DNA of 6,400 nucleotides. Source: an uncultured bacterium (GTDB lineage: Bacteria > Cyanobacteriota > Vampirovibrionia > Gastranaerophilales > Gastranaerophilaceae). Below are positions 1 through 5,802 of the stretch, piece by piece. The stretch is taken from positions 1-6,400 of the forward strand of contig URXT01000061.1 in the NCBI GenBank assembly GCA_900551915.1, written 5' to 3'. The translations under genes and the position numbers were made by a program. Position 1 is the stretch's first letter; each line of letters begins with the position of its first letter. Below the pieces are notes generated by a model, which saw only the letters and a list, made by a program, of their open reading frames with translations, searched no databases and was not told where the DNA came from.

Positions 1-47
1 CGGATACAGGCTCACTAGTTTCGTCTAACTCAACTGTTCGCTTTGTA

Positions 48-75
48 TCAGAATGACAGTGTTGCGAAGAATCTC
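48..75. repeat. Possible dispersed intergenic repeat fragment
   Basis: The stretch contains TCAGAATGACA followed a few bases later by GCGAAGAATCTC. On the other strand this reads GAGATTCTTCGC then TGTCATTCTGA. These two blocks resemble a short repeat found between genes in many unrelated bacterial genomes, recalled from general knowledge. Only one degenerate copy is in the window, so its repetitive nature cannot be shown here. The rest of 1-114 holds no gene that I can support and no convincing terminator for the gene ending at 115. Confidence 0.3.
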
Positions 76-114
76 TATATTTTTATTGTACTTTAAGGAT
101 AATTCCTAATGTTT

Positions 115-1377
115 TTATTTAAATGAAAAACCGTCGGATTTCATTCTGTCTATGACTTCCTGTAATTTTTCGTCGCTGCACACATAAGACAATCTGAAAA
201 ATCCTTCACCATGCGCGCCGAAGGCGTTTCCAGGAACCAAAACCACTCCTGACTTTTCAAGAACATCTTTGCAGAATTCAAATGCCGAGGTGTATCTTGG
301 CGGAATCGGAAGCCACAGGTAGAAGGTTGTGTGTGGAACTGTTGTTTCATCAATTTCCCAGCCCAATTCTTTAAAGCCTTTAATCATAATTGATTGTTTA
401 TGTTTGTAATTCAGGTTTCCTGTTCTTATGTATTCATCGCCTTCTTTTGAGTTAAGAATTTCAGCGCATGCTTTTTGAAGAGCTTTGAAAATTCCGTTGT
501 CAATTGTTGATTTTGCTTTTCCAAAACGCTGAATTATCGCGCTGTTTCCGCAAACCCAGCCTAAACGCCAGCCTGTGATTGCATATGGCTTTGAAAAACT
601 GAAAAATTCAACGGCAATATCTTTTGCGCCTTCAAGCTCGAAAATACTGAATGGTTTTTCGTTTTCATCAAAATACAAATCGCAGTATGCCGCATCTGAC
701 ATCAAAAGTATTTGATGTTTCTTGCAGAATTCAACGACTTTTGCTGCATATTCCTTTGTCGTGCTGACTCCGAGCGGATTGTTCGGGTAATTCATCAGCA
801 TGCCCTTGATGTTTTCCGGATTAAAGCCGTCTTTTATCAAATTGTTCCGGATATCCTCCATATCTGGTTGATAATTATTTTCTTTGGTCAAAGGCACAGG
901 ATAGGCATACCCGCCCGAGCATTTAATAAATTCCAAATAAGAAGCATAGCCTGGATCAGGAACTAAAATAATATCTTTTTCCTTGACTTCTTTTTTCGGA
1001 GTAACTAAAAATCTGATTAGGTTTGCTATACCTTCTTTTGACCCCATAAGAGAGAAAATTTCTTTATCCGGGTCAAGTTCAACGCCAAAGCGGTTTTTCA
1101 TCCTTTGTGCAATTGCTTTTCTAAAATAAGGTTCACCTTTCGGAACTGAGTAAAGGTGGATATTTTCCTCATTGAGAATTTCTTTTAACCTGTCAAGAAG
1201 GGCTTTTGGCGGGTTTGCCGTTGGAGCGCCCATTGAAAGTGAAATTGGGGCACGGTTCTTTTTTATAAGTTCCGGTTTTAAATTCTCTGTAATTTCTTTT
1301 AATTTAAACATTATATAAGTGTCTAATGTCATAACATCAGCATTAAATAATTTTTCTTCCAGCGTAAGTGTTTTCAT
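115..1377 (-). CDS. dapL: Class I/II PLP-dependent aminotransferase, probable LL-diaminopimelate aminotransferase
   Basis: This 420-residue fold-type I aminotransferase is complete. Visible motifs in order: GSKEG (112-116, cofactor phosphate region and typical of DapL type 2); VPDPGYASY (139-147); NYPNNPLG (196-203, with the Asn that contacts the PLP ring oxygen); SDAAY (227-231, Asp to the pyridine nitrogen and Tyr); SKPYAITGWR (262-271, catalytic Schiff-base Lys263 and phosphate-binding Arg271); and FFRLS (393-397, Arg395 for the substrate carboxylate). All key residues are present, so it should be active. By family, DapL converts tetrahydrodipicolinate plus glutamate to LL-diaminopimelate in the cytoplasm, a one-step route to lysine and peptidoglycan precursors used by Cyanobacteria among others. 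The motif order and C-terminal FYLWLPIP...VLVPGNAFG pattern fit DapL type 2, but a related aminotransferase with another substrate is possible. The ATG is chosen because AGGA lies about eight bases upstream and a promoter lies just before it. Aminotransferase is near certain; DapL is likely. Confidence 0.9.
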   Translation of the reverse strand: MKTLTLEEKLFNADVMTLDTYIMFKLKEITENLKPELIKKNRAPISLSMGAPTANPPKALLDRLKEILNEENIHLYSVPKGEPYFRKAIAQRMKNRFGVELDPDKEIFSLMGSKEGIANLIRFLVTPKKEVKEKDIILVPDPGYASYLEFIKCSGGYAYPVPLTKENNYQPDMEDIRNNLIKDGFNPENIKGMLMNYPNNPLGVSTTKEYAAKVVEFCKKHQILLMSDAAYCDLYFDENEKPFSIFELEGAKDIAVEFFSFSKPYAITGWRLGWVCGNSAIIQRFGKAKSTIDNGIFKALQKACAEILNSKEGDEYIRTGNLNYKHKQSIMIKGFKELGWEIDETTVPHTTFYLWLPIPPRYTSAFEFCKDVLEKSGVVLVPGNAFGAHGEGFFRLSYVCSDEKLQEVIDRMKSDGFSFK

Positions 1378-1406
1378 TACATATCCTCATTTAGTACTGC
1401 ATAAGA

Positions 1407-1435
1407 ATTATAGCAAAAAATAATTCCTAATGCAA
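1407..1435 (-). promoter_or_regulatory. Sigma70-type promoter of the aminotransferase gene
   Basis: On the minus strand, TTGCAT (1435-1430) is followed after 17 bases by a perfect TATAAT (1412-1407). TGC directly precedes the -10, giving an extended -10 (TGCTATAAT). The predicted transcript starts near 1400, leaving a leader of about 23 bases that contains the GAGGAT ribosome-binding site (about 1383-1388). The gene can therefore be transcribed independently of the pilin gene upstream. No clear terminator for the pilin gene is visible in the 100-base gap. Confidence 0.7.
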
Positions 1436-1477
1436 AAGTTTGTAATTTTTGGCGTCAGATTGATTAATTTTACAATG

Positions 1478-2215
1478 TTACTCTAATAGCCAGGTTGTGT
1501 ATAAGCAATAACCTGAAGGACACCAGCGGGTTTTATATCTAAAGTCACTCCAGGGAATAATTTTGTCAGGACTTTCCATATAAGCTGCATTTGTTCCATT
1601 TGCAGCAAATTTCATAACAAATCTGTCCTGTCCAAGTCGATTAGGTTTTTTATTTCCGTTAACATCAACAAGAACTGGCCATTCGATATTTGAATATAAG
1701 TACCAAGCAATTCCTGAATAATCAATAAATGCGTAACTACTTATCTTGCATCCAAGCCATTCCGGCTCTCCATTATAAATATAACCGGCTTGACCTTCTG
1801 CACAAACCCAGCATTCATCTGCATTATTGTCAAAACACGTCTTTACTGTATTGAAATACTTTGACATTATTTTAAAGTTTTCCCCGATGTTTGGTGCCCC
1901 AGAACCTTCTGTGAATGTCATATCAAGAACCTCATCGTTTGTCTGCATTTTTAAAAAGGCTTGTGTCATGCTTGAATAGGCTTTTTTGTAAGCAACTTTC
2001 CACTGTTTTTCGTTAGCTCGGTTGATTACGGTTGGCAAAGTCATTGCAGCTACGATTCCGATTACGCCGAGGGTGATTAGAACTTCTGCCAAGGTAAATG
2101 CAGTGCTACGATTGTTTCTAGAGATATCTACGTGTGTAGCACCTTCAGCAAGCGTAAAAGCTGGTTTTTGTCTGTTATAAGTTAAAGGAGAGTATTCAGA
2201 AGCCCCCCCCCCCAT
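1478..2215 (-). CDS. Type IV pilin-like / type II pseudopilin-like protein with poly-G tract at its start
   Basis: The reading frame has 245 residues. A class III signal sequence is clear at residues 39-58: AFTLAEVLITLGVIGIVAAM, with cleavage expected between Ala39 and Phe40 (Ala instead of the usual Gly at -1), Glu44 at +5, and a hydrophobic helix after it. A second AFTLAE at 19-24 is followed by polar GATHVD and cannot form a membrane helix. The globular part has six cysteines (127, 135, 138, 156, 232, 237), likely disulfide-bonded, and a DVNGNKKPNRLGQDRF segment (184-199) like the calcium-binding loops of some pseudopilins. Family role: inner-membrane subunit assembled into a surface fibre or secretion/uptake pseudopilus after prepilin peptidase cleavage. 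The start is problematic. In this frame ATG 2215 is the only start, since TGA lies two codons upstream; it has no Shine-Dalgarno and forms the edge of an 11-G run. No ATG, GTG or TTG occurs between the G run and the second motif. The SD-equipped ATG at 2249 is one base out of frame; losing one G would give a 256-residue product. The fold call is firm; expression in this state is doubtful. Confidence 0.88.
   Translation of the reverse strand: MGGGASEYSPLTYNRQKPAFTLAEGATHVDISRNNRSTAFTLAEVLITLGVIGIVAAMTLPTVINRANEKQWKVAYKKAYSSMTQAFLKMQTNDEVLDMTFTEGSGAPNIGENFKIMSKYFNTVKTCFDNNADECWVCAEGQAGYIYNGEPEWLGCKISSYAFIDYSGIAWYLYSNIEWPVLVDVNGNKKPNRLGQDRFVMKFAANGTNAAYMESPDKIIPWSDFRYKTRWCPSGYCLYTTWLLE
2084..2161 (-). 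repeat. Duplicated prepilin cleavage motif AFTLAE (two copies)
   Basis: The six-residue motif AFTLAE is encoded twice in the pilin-like gene, at 2144-2161 (residues 19-24) and 2084-2101 (residues 39-44), 20 codons apart. Over 19 bases the copies differ at five positions, almost all synonymous, so this is not a fresh tandem duplication. Only the downstream copy is followed by a hydrophobic segment. Confidence 0.85.
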
Positions 2216-2263
2216 GGCTCAAAGTATTGTATTTACTGAATTGTAGCATTATTAATCTCCTTT
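2196..2263 (-). promoter_or_regulatory. Strong ribosome-binding site and upstream start (2249), currently opening a 17-codon ORF
   Basis: On the minus strand AAAGGAG (2263-2257) stands seven bases before ATG 2249-2247, an ideal arrangement and far better than anything before ATG 2215. As written, this start encodes MLQFSKYNTLSH, then four Gly and Phe, and stops at TGA 2198-2196, inside the pilin coding region. With one G fewer in the tract the same start would read into ASEYSPL and the pilin. I regard it as the native start of the pilin gene in its ON state. Alternatively, the short ORF could translationally couple to ATG 2215 by reinitiation, since its stop lies only about 20 bases past that ATG. 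Confidence 0.7.
2203..2213 (-). repeat. Poly-G(11) homopolymer tract at the pilin start, candidate phase-variation tract
   Basis: Eleven consecutive C on the plus strand are read as G(11) in the gene and include the G of the ATG at 2215. The tract lies between an SD-equipped ATG at 2249 and the pilin body. From A2249 to A2215 is 34 bases, one more than a multiple of three, so the upstream frame is broken with 11 Gs and restored with 10 or 13. It is by far the longest G/C homopolymer in an AT-rich window. G tracts of this length are well-known slippage sites in phase-variable surface genes of other bacteria. A miscounted homopolymer in sequencing is the main alternative. Confidence 0.8.
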
Positions 2264-2284
2264 AATTTTTATGCTCCTATATTT

Positions 2285-2313
2285 ATAATACAAATTTTCC
2301 AAATTTTTAGCAA
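2285..2313 (-). promoter_or_regulatory. Sigma70-type promoter of the pilin-like gene
   Basis: On the minus strand TTGCTA (2313-2308) and TATTAT (2290-2285) are 17 bases apart. They match consensus at four and five of six positions. The predicted start near 2278 gives a leader of about 29 bases to ATG 2249 containing AAAGGAG, which supports 2249 rather than 2215 as the designed initiation codon. The pilin gene thus need not be co-transcribed with mlaF, whose stop is at 2327. Confidence 0.55.
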
Positions 2314-2326
2314 GTTTTAAATGTAT

Positions 2327-3046
2327 TTATGCAATCATTTTCATTGGTCCTTCAAGGGACGCTGTAACGAATTGTTTTGTATATTCGGTATCTTGTTTCA
2401 GCATTTCTTCCGGAGTTCCTTCAAAAACGATTTTGCCTTCATAAAGCATAATAACCCTGTCAGCTGTTCTTGTAATCGTTGACATCTGGTGGGTTACGAC
2501 AATTGAAGCGGCTTTTGTTTCATCTTTTAATCTTACAATGTAATCCTCAATTAAGGTTGATGAAATCGGGTCAAGGCCGGAGGTCGGTTCATCATAAAGT
2601 ATAGAATTCGGCTCTGTGACTATTGCACGGGCAAAACTTACGCGCTTTTGCATGCCGCCGGAAAGTTCAGATGGAAATTTATCTTCAATGCCTTTGAGGC
2701 CTACAAGTTCAAGCTTTTGCGAAACAATGCTTTTCAAATCTTTTTCGTTATATTTATTTCGTAAATCTTTTCTTTCCCTAAGTGCAAACGAGATGTTATC
2801 AGCAACATTAAGAGAGTCAAAAAGTGCAGAATATTGGAAAACCATTGCAATATCGCCTTCTGAGGTAATAATTTCACCGCTGTCAGGTGTTAGAAGTCCG
2901 CAGATAAGTTTCAAAATAGTGCTTTTCCCTGAGCCGCTGAATCCGACTATCGCAAGTGTTTCACTATCATTAACCTTAAATGATATATCATCGATTACAC
3001 GATTTTCGCCAAATGTTTTTACTAAATTTTTAACTTCTATACTCAT
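2327..3046 (-). CDS. mlaF: Mla-type phospholipid ABC transporter, ATP-binding protein
   Basis: This complete 239-residue ABC ATPase has every catalytic element: Walker A GFSGSGKST (35-43), Q-loop Gln71 in VFQYSALFDSL, signature LSGGMQKR (128-135), Walker B ILYDE (149-153) with catalytic Glu153, D-loop SGLDP (156-160), and switch His186 in VVTHQ. The VFQYSALFDSL segment and the LSGGMQKR signature are characteristic of the MlaF/Ttg2A/TGD3 branch. By family it is a cytoplasmic ATPase that dimerises under two MlaE permeases and drives phospholipid movement between the inner and outer membranes (or, in plastids, lipid import). It follows mlaE after a 49-50 base gap on the same strand and is almost certainly co-transcribed with it. 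AAAAGGA with seven bases of spacing precedes ATG 3046 and fixes the start. No MCE-domain (MlaD) gene is adjacent; the next gene downstream is a pilin with its own promoter. Confidence 0.93.
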   Translation of the reverse strand: MSIEVKNLVKTFGENRVIDDISFKVNDSETLAIVGFSGSGKSTILKLICGLLTPDSGEIITSEGDIAMVFQYSALFDSLNVADNISFALRERKDLRNKYNEKDLKSIVSQKLELVGLKGIEDKFPSELSGGMQKRVSFARAIVTEPNSILYDEPTSGLDPISSTLIEDYIVRLKDETKAASIVVTHQMSTITRTADRVIMLYEGKIVFEGTPEEMLKQDTEYTKQFVTASLEGPMKMIA

Positions 3047-3096
3047 TCAATTATCCTTTTTGGTTAAAATTAGGGTTTGTGCCTGACGGCTGACTC

Positions 3097-3906
3097 TTAA
3101 AAGAAGAACAGGATGGCAAATACCATATCCCAGATTACGATTGCGACAAAAGACCAGACAACTGCTTTTGTTGTTGCAAGCCCGACACCTTTTGCGCCTC
3201 CGGAAGCATAATATCCGCAGGTACAGCTTATCAAAGCGATTGTACCGCCAAAAGCCACAGCTTTTAACAGGCTTACAAATAAATCCTTCATGTAAACCCC
3301 GAGCCAGGCCGAGTCAAAGTAAGCCCTGAAACTTAAATCCGTAGTTAGCGCTGTTGTTAACGCGCCTGCCAGTACCCCTACAACGGAAGCCAGAATTACT
3401 ACTATTGGCATCATAAGAATTCCGGACAGTACGCGCGGTACAAAAAGATATTCAACAGGATTGACTTTCAAAACCTTGATAGCATCAATTTGTTCTGTTA
3501 CGCGCATTGTCGCAAGCTCGGAAGCAATGGAAGAGCCAATCATTGAAATTATTGCAAAGCCTGACATAATTGCTCCGACTTCACGTACAATTAACATTGT
3601 CATCAAAAGACCAACAAGATGACCGCCGCCTTGTTTAACCATTTCGTTTGCAACTTGTGACGATACGATTATTGAGGTCATACCGACAATTGAGAGCGTT
3701 ATTGGAAGCGAGCTTACGCCAAAGCGTTCACACTGGTAAAGCAATTCTTTTCTTTCGACTTTTGCCGTTAATAATGCTTTCGCAAGCTGAAAACCTTTTA
3801 TTGAGATTTTCCCAAGTGTGTCAAGAAAGTCAACACAGCGGGCTAAAATCCCTGAAAAAATTTTATAAGTCGCAGACTGTTTATAATATTTTTGAAAGGC
3901 TCCCAT
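3097..3906 (-). CDS. mlaE: MlaE/Ycf63 family phospholipid ABC transporter permease
   Basis: This complete 269-residue membrane protein is close to the usual 250-270 for the family. An amphipathic N-terminal region (about 1-60) is followed by hydrophobic segments near 66-88, 97-122, 160-187, 210-230 and 246-269. The family signature is clear at about 126-159: SSIASELATMRVTEQIDA then IKVLKVNPVEYLFVPRVL, including the conserved Glu-Leu-x-x-Met-Arg-x-x-Glu-Gln. Homologues include E. coli MlaE, chloroplast TGD1 and algal/cyanobacterial Ycf63. It forms the inner-membrane channel of an Mla-type lipid transporter with MlaF (next gene downstream) and an MCE protein that is not in this window. The ATG at 3906 lies only seven bases past a perfect TATAAT, so the mRNA is predicted to begin at or next to the start codon. 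An AAGG lies within four bases of the ATG, too close to act as a normal ribosome-binding site. It is divergent from the PadR gene. Confidence 0.93.
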   Translation of the reverse strand: MGAFQKYYKQSATYKIFSGILARCVDFLDTLGKISIKGFQLAKALLTAKVERKELLYQCERFGVSSLPITLSIVGMTSIIVSSQVANEMVKQGGGHLVGLLMTMLIVREVGAIMSGFAIISMIGSSIASELATMRVTEQIDAIKVLKVNPVEYLFVPRVLSGILMMPIVVILASVVGVLAGALTTALTTDLSFRAYFDSAWLGVYMKDLFVSLLKAVAFGGTIALISCTCGYYASGGAKGVGLATTKAVVWSFVAIVIWDMVFAILFFF

Positions 3907-3912
3907 TGCCTT

Positions 3913-3942
3913 ATTATATCGGAAATATTATTTTAAAGTCAA
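3913..3942 (-). promoter_or_regulatory. Promoter of mlaEF, predicted leaderless
   Basis: On the minus strand TTGACT (3942-3937, five of six consensus) is separated by 18 bases from a perfect TATAAT (3918-3913). Transcription starting about seven bases downstream would fall at 3906, the A of the mlaE ATG. No usable Shine-Dalgarno fits within such a transcript. Confidence 0.7.
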
Positions 3943-3990
3943 TTTGTTTAAAAACTTTTATTTTGCGCGGTTCTGTGGTATTATTGACTT
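3936..3990. promoter_or_regulatory. Widely spaced 8-bp inverted repeat in the mlaE/padR divergent region, candidate operator
   Basis: AAGTCAAT at 3936-3943 is exactly inverted as ATTGACTT at 3983-3990, with 39 bases between. The left arm overlaps the mlaE -35 box and the right arm lies between the padR -10 and its ATG. A dimeric regulator such as the adjacent PadR could contact both promoters. The known PadR operators I recall are more closely spaced palindromes, and one arm is simply a good -35 box, so chance is a real alternative. Confidence 0.3.
3956..3984 (+). promoter_or_regulatory. Extended -10 promoter of the padR operon, predicted leaderless
   Basis: TGG followed by TATTAT (3979-3984) makes an extended -10, with a poor -35 (TTTTAT, 3956-3961) 17 bases upstream. 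A start about seven bases downstream falls at 3991, the A of the padR ATG. No Shine-Dalgarno precedes that ATG, and an in-frame TGA at 3985-3987 excludes an upstream start, which supports a leaderless transcript. Confidence 0.55.
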
Positions 3991-4518
3991 ATGATTGAAC
4001 TGTTAATTTTGTATATTTTGACAAAACGTGAATTTACAATGTATGCAATCCACAAAGGTATTGAAGCTGAGTTTGCACCTTTCACTTCGCCGAGTTTCGG
4101 GGCTTTAAAGCCTGCTCTAAGAAGACTTGAAGAGGCCGGCTCTATAACTTCACGCAAAATGATGTCTGACGGAGGCAAACTGTCAATATTTTATTCAATT
4201 ACAAGAGAAGGCAAAGCTGAATTAAAAAGGCTCATGCTTGAAGAATTGAGTCAAAACCCGCTTCAGTTTCTCTCGAATGCGCGCGTGAAACTCTCTTGCG
4301 CTGAGGTTTTAGACAGTGAAGCAAAAGAAGAATTGTTTTTGAGTCTGAAAATGCTGGCTTTGAAGTTTAAGTCTGATGCTGAAAATATTTTGAATGATGA
4401 ATATACAAAGTTATCTTTTTATCAAAAGATAATTCTTGATAATGCAGTTTGTGAATATGCAAATTTAATTACAATAATAGAAGGGTTTGAAAAAGACAAT
4501 GCGGGCACTCGTAAATAA
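3991..4518 (+). CDS. PadR family transcriptional regulator
   Basis: This complete 175-residue protein has an N-terminal PadR winged helix: helix 1 MIELLILYILTKREF, helix 2 TMYAIHKGIEAEF (16-28), then SPSFGALKPALRRLEEAGSI (33-52, the recognition helix and the family hallmark) and a wing with SIFYSITREGKAEL (65-78). The C-terminal half (about 95-170) is helical and charged, matching the dimerising antiparallel helices of longer (Vir_act_alpha_C) PadR proteins. Members bind DNA as dimers and are usually repressors of adjacent or own genes, often released by small hydrophobic molecules. The ATG at 3991 is needed to keep helix 1 whole and is the first possible start after an in-frame stop. It is transcribed divergently from mlaEF and overlaps the radical-SAM gene by 20 bases, so it probably regulates itself, that gene or the lipid transporter. 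Its ligand and targets cannot be read from sequence. Confidence 0.9.
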   Translation: MIELLILYILTKREFTMYAIHKGIEAEFAPFTSPSFGALKPALRRLEEAGSITSRKMMSDGGKLSIFYSITREGKAELKRLMLEELSQNPLQFLSNARVKLSCAEVLDSEAKEELFLSLKMLALKFKSDAENILNDEYTKLSFYQKIILDNAVCEYANLITIIEGFEKDNAGTRK

Positions 4519-5767
4519 AGTTTTGGAAGGCTCAATTGCCGAAGAATTGGAGATTATGCCGGGTGATGAGATTTTATCCATCGACGAAACACCGATGATG
4601 GATATGATTGATTATAATTTCCTTTGCAAAAGCGATTTTTTGACGCTTGAGGTTAAAAAGTCAGACGGTGAGATTGAAGTCATTGAAATTGAAAAAGATT
4701 TTGACGAAGATTTGGGAATTGTTTTTGAAAGCGCAGTTTTTGACCGTGTGAAACCTTGTCTTAACAAGTGTATTTTCTGCTTCGTAGACCAGCAGCCAAA
4801 AGGTTTGAGAGATACGCTTTACATTAAGGATGACGATTACAGGCTTTCCTATCTTCAAGGAACTTATATTACCCTTACAAATCTCAATGATGATGACAGA
4901 GAACGTATTAAAAGAATGCATTTGGGCCCTTTTTACGTGTCAGTTCACACAACAAATCCTGAACTCCGCGTAAAAATGCTCAGAAATCCTAACGCCGGAA
5001 AAATTATGGAGCATCTTCAATGGTTCAGAAAAAATAAAATCCCATTCCATGCCCAAATTGTCCTTTGTCCGGGATTTAACGACGGTGCAGAATTAGAAAG
5101 AACTTTATCTGATTTGGCTTCATTGAAGAACACCGTTTTATCAGTTGCGATTGTTCCGGTTGGAGTTACTCAATTCAGACAGGAAAATCTTGTGCAGGTT
5201 GATGAAAAAATTGCGAAAGAAACAATTGCAATTGCGACAAAGTTTAAACGGGTTTGCCTTTCTGATGAATTTTTCCTGCTTGCGGGTGAAAAAATTCCTC
5301 CGGCGTCTTATTATGGTAGTTTTTCGCAGCTTGAGGACGGCGTCGGGGCTATCAGAATGCTTATAGATGATTACAAATCCCAAAAGCTTCCCAAGGCTTT
5401 GTCAAAACCCGCTAAATTCATTTTTGCAACCTCTTACGCAGCTAAAGATGCAATCAATTTTATTGCAAAAGATATGTGCAAAAAGGTTAAAAATCTCTCA
5501 ATAGATGTCCGCCCTGTCAAATCTGAATACTGGGGACGCAATATTACGGTTGCCGGATTAATTACTTCCGAAGATTTAATAAAAGCTGTTTCCGCGTCAG
5601 ATGGTCAAATTGTTGTTCTTCCCTCTGTAATGTTAAGACCTTACAGCGAAGATTTTCTTGACGGAAACTCGCTTGGCTATGTAAAAAAGGTAATTTCTAA
5701 ACCATTTATAGTATTAGAAAATAATTATTCCATCAAAGAGTTTATTGACATGTTATATAAAATTTAG
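4499..5767 (+). CDS. DUF512 family protein: N-terminal PDZ-like domain plus radical-SAM-type Fe-S domain
   Basis: The protein has 422 residues from ATG 4499; a TTG at 4487 would add four residues. Residues about 1-60 form a PDZ-like fold (ALVNKVLEGSIAEELEIMPGDEILSID). Then comes CLNKCIFCF with Cys87, Cys91 and Cys94, a CX3CX2C cluster expected to hold a 4Fe-4S centre as in radical SAM enzymes, followed by VDQQPKGLRDTLYIKDDDYR and an (alpha/beta) region with VSVHTTNPELRVKMLRN and HAQIVLCPGFNDG. The C-terminal half (from about 215) is the DUF512 domain (VAIVPVGVT, SDEFFLLAG, PSVMLRP). Homologues occur in Cyanobacteria, where they are called a putative Fe-S oxidoreductase, and in Firmicutes. Their reaction is unknown and I assign none. 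It overlaps padR by 20 bases in another frame, implying one transcript and coupled translation. AAGGG at 4481-4485 is 13 bases before the ATG, longer than ideal, which suits coupling. The protein looks intact, with no signal peptide. Confidence 0.9.
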   Translation: MRALVNKVLEGSIAEELEIMPGDEILSIDETPMMDMIDYNFLCKSDFLTLEVKKSDGEIEVIEIEKDFDEDLGIVFESAVFDRVKPCLNKCIFCFVDQQPKGLRDTLYIKDDDYRLSYLQGTYITLTNLNDDDRERIKRMHLGPFYVSVHTTNPELRVKMLRNPNAGKIMEHLQWFRKNKIPFHAQIVLCPGFNDGAELERTLSDLASLKNTVLSVAIVPVGVTQFRQENLVQVDEKIAKETIAIATKFKRVCLSDEFFLLAGEKIPPASYYGSFSQLEDGVGAIRMLIDDYKSQKLPKALSKPAKFIFATSYAAKDAINFIAKDMCKKVKNLSIDVRPVKSEYWGRNITVAGLITSEDLIKAVSASDGQIVVLPSVMLRPYSEDFLDGNSLGYVKKVISKPFIVLENNYSIKEFIDMLYKI

Positions 5768-5802
5768 TTATATAGTTATGTTACTTATATTAACAGTTAA
5801 AT

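Noticed and set aside
95..108. AGGA-TAAT-TCCT mini-hairpin after the aminotransferase gene
   Set aside because: A four-pair stem without a following T-run is not a credible terminator.
1433..1456. CAAAA...TTTTG hairpin as a terminator after the pilin gene (minus strand)
   Set aside because: The stem is only five pairs, nearly all A-T, and no T-run follows directly, so it is too weak to call.
2616..3086. Long plus-strand open frame opposite mlaF (and shorter ones opposite dapL, mlaE and the DUF512 gene)
   Set aside because: They lie entirely or mostly over well-conserved genes on the other strand or in another frame, have no family motifs, and no ribosome-binding sites. They are shadows.
3047..3096. 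GCC-GTCA-GGC inverted repeat between mlaE and mlaF
   Set aside because: Three base pairs only and no T-run. The gap is better explained as a simple spacer with the mlaF ribosome-binding site.
4487..4499. TTG at 4487 as the start of the DUF512 gene
   Set aside because: The AAGGG is only one base from this TTG, which is unusable, while ATG 4499 begins right at the PDZ-like domain. The four extra residues add nothing recognisable.
5790..5800. Palindrome TTAAC-A-GTTAA before the last gene
   Set aside because: It is short, AT-rich and expected by chance, with a one-base centre that cannot form an RNA hairpin. There is no supporting promoter.
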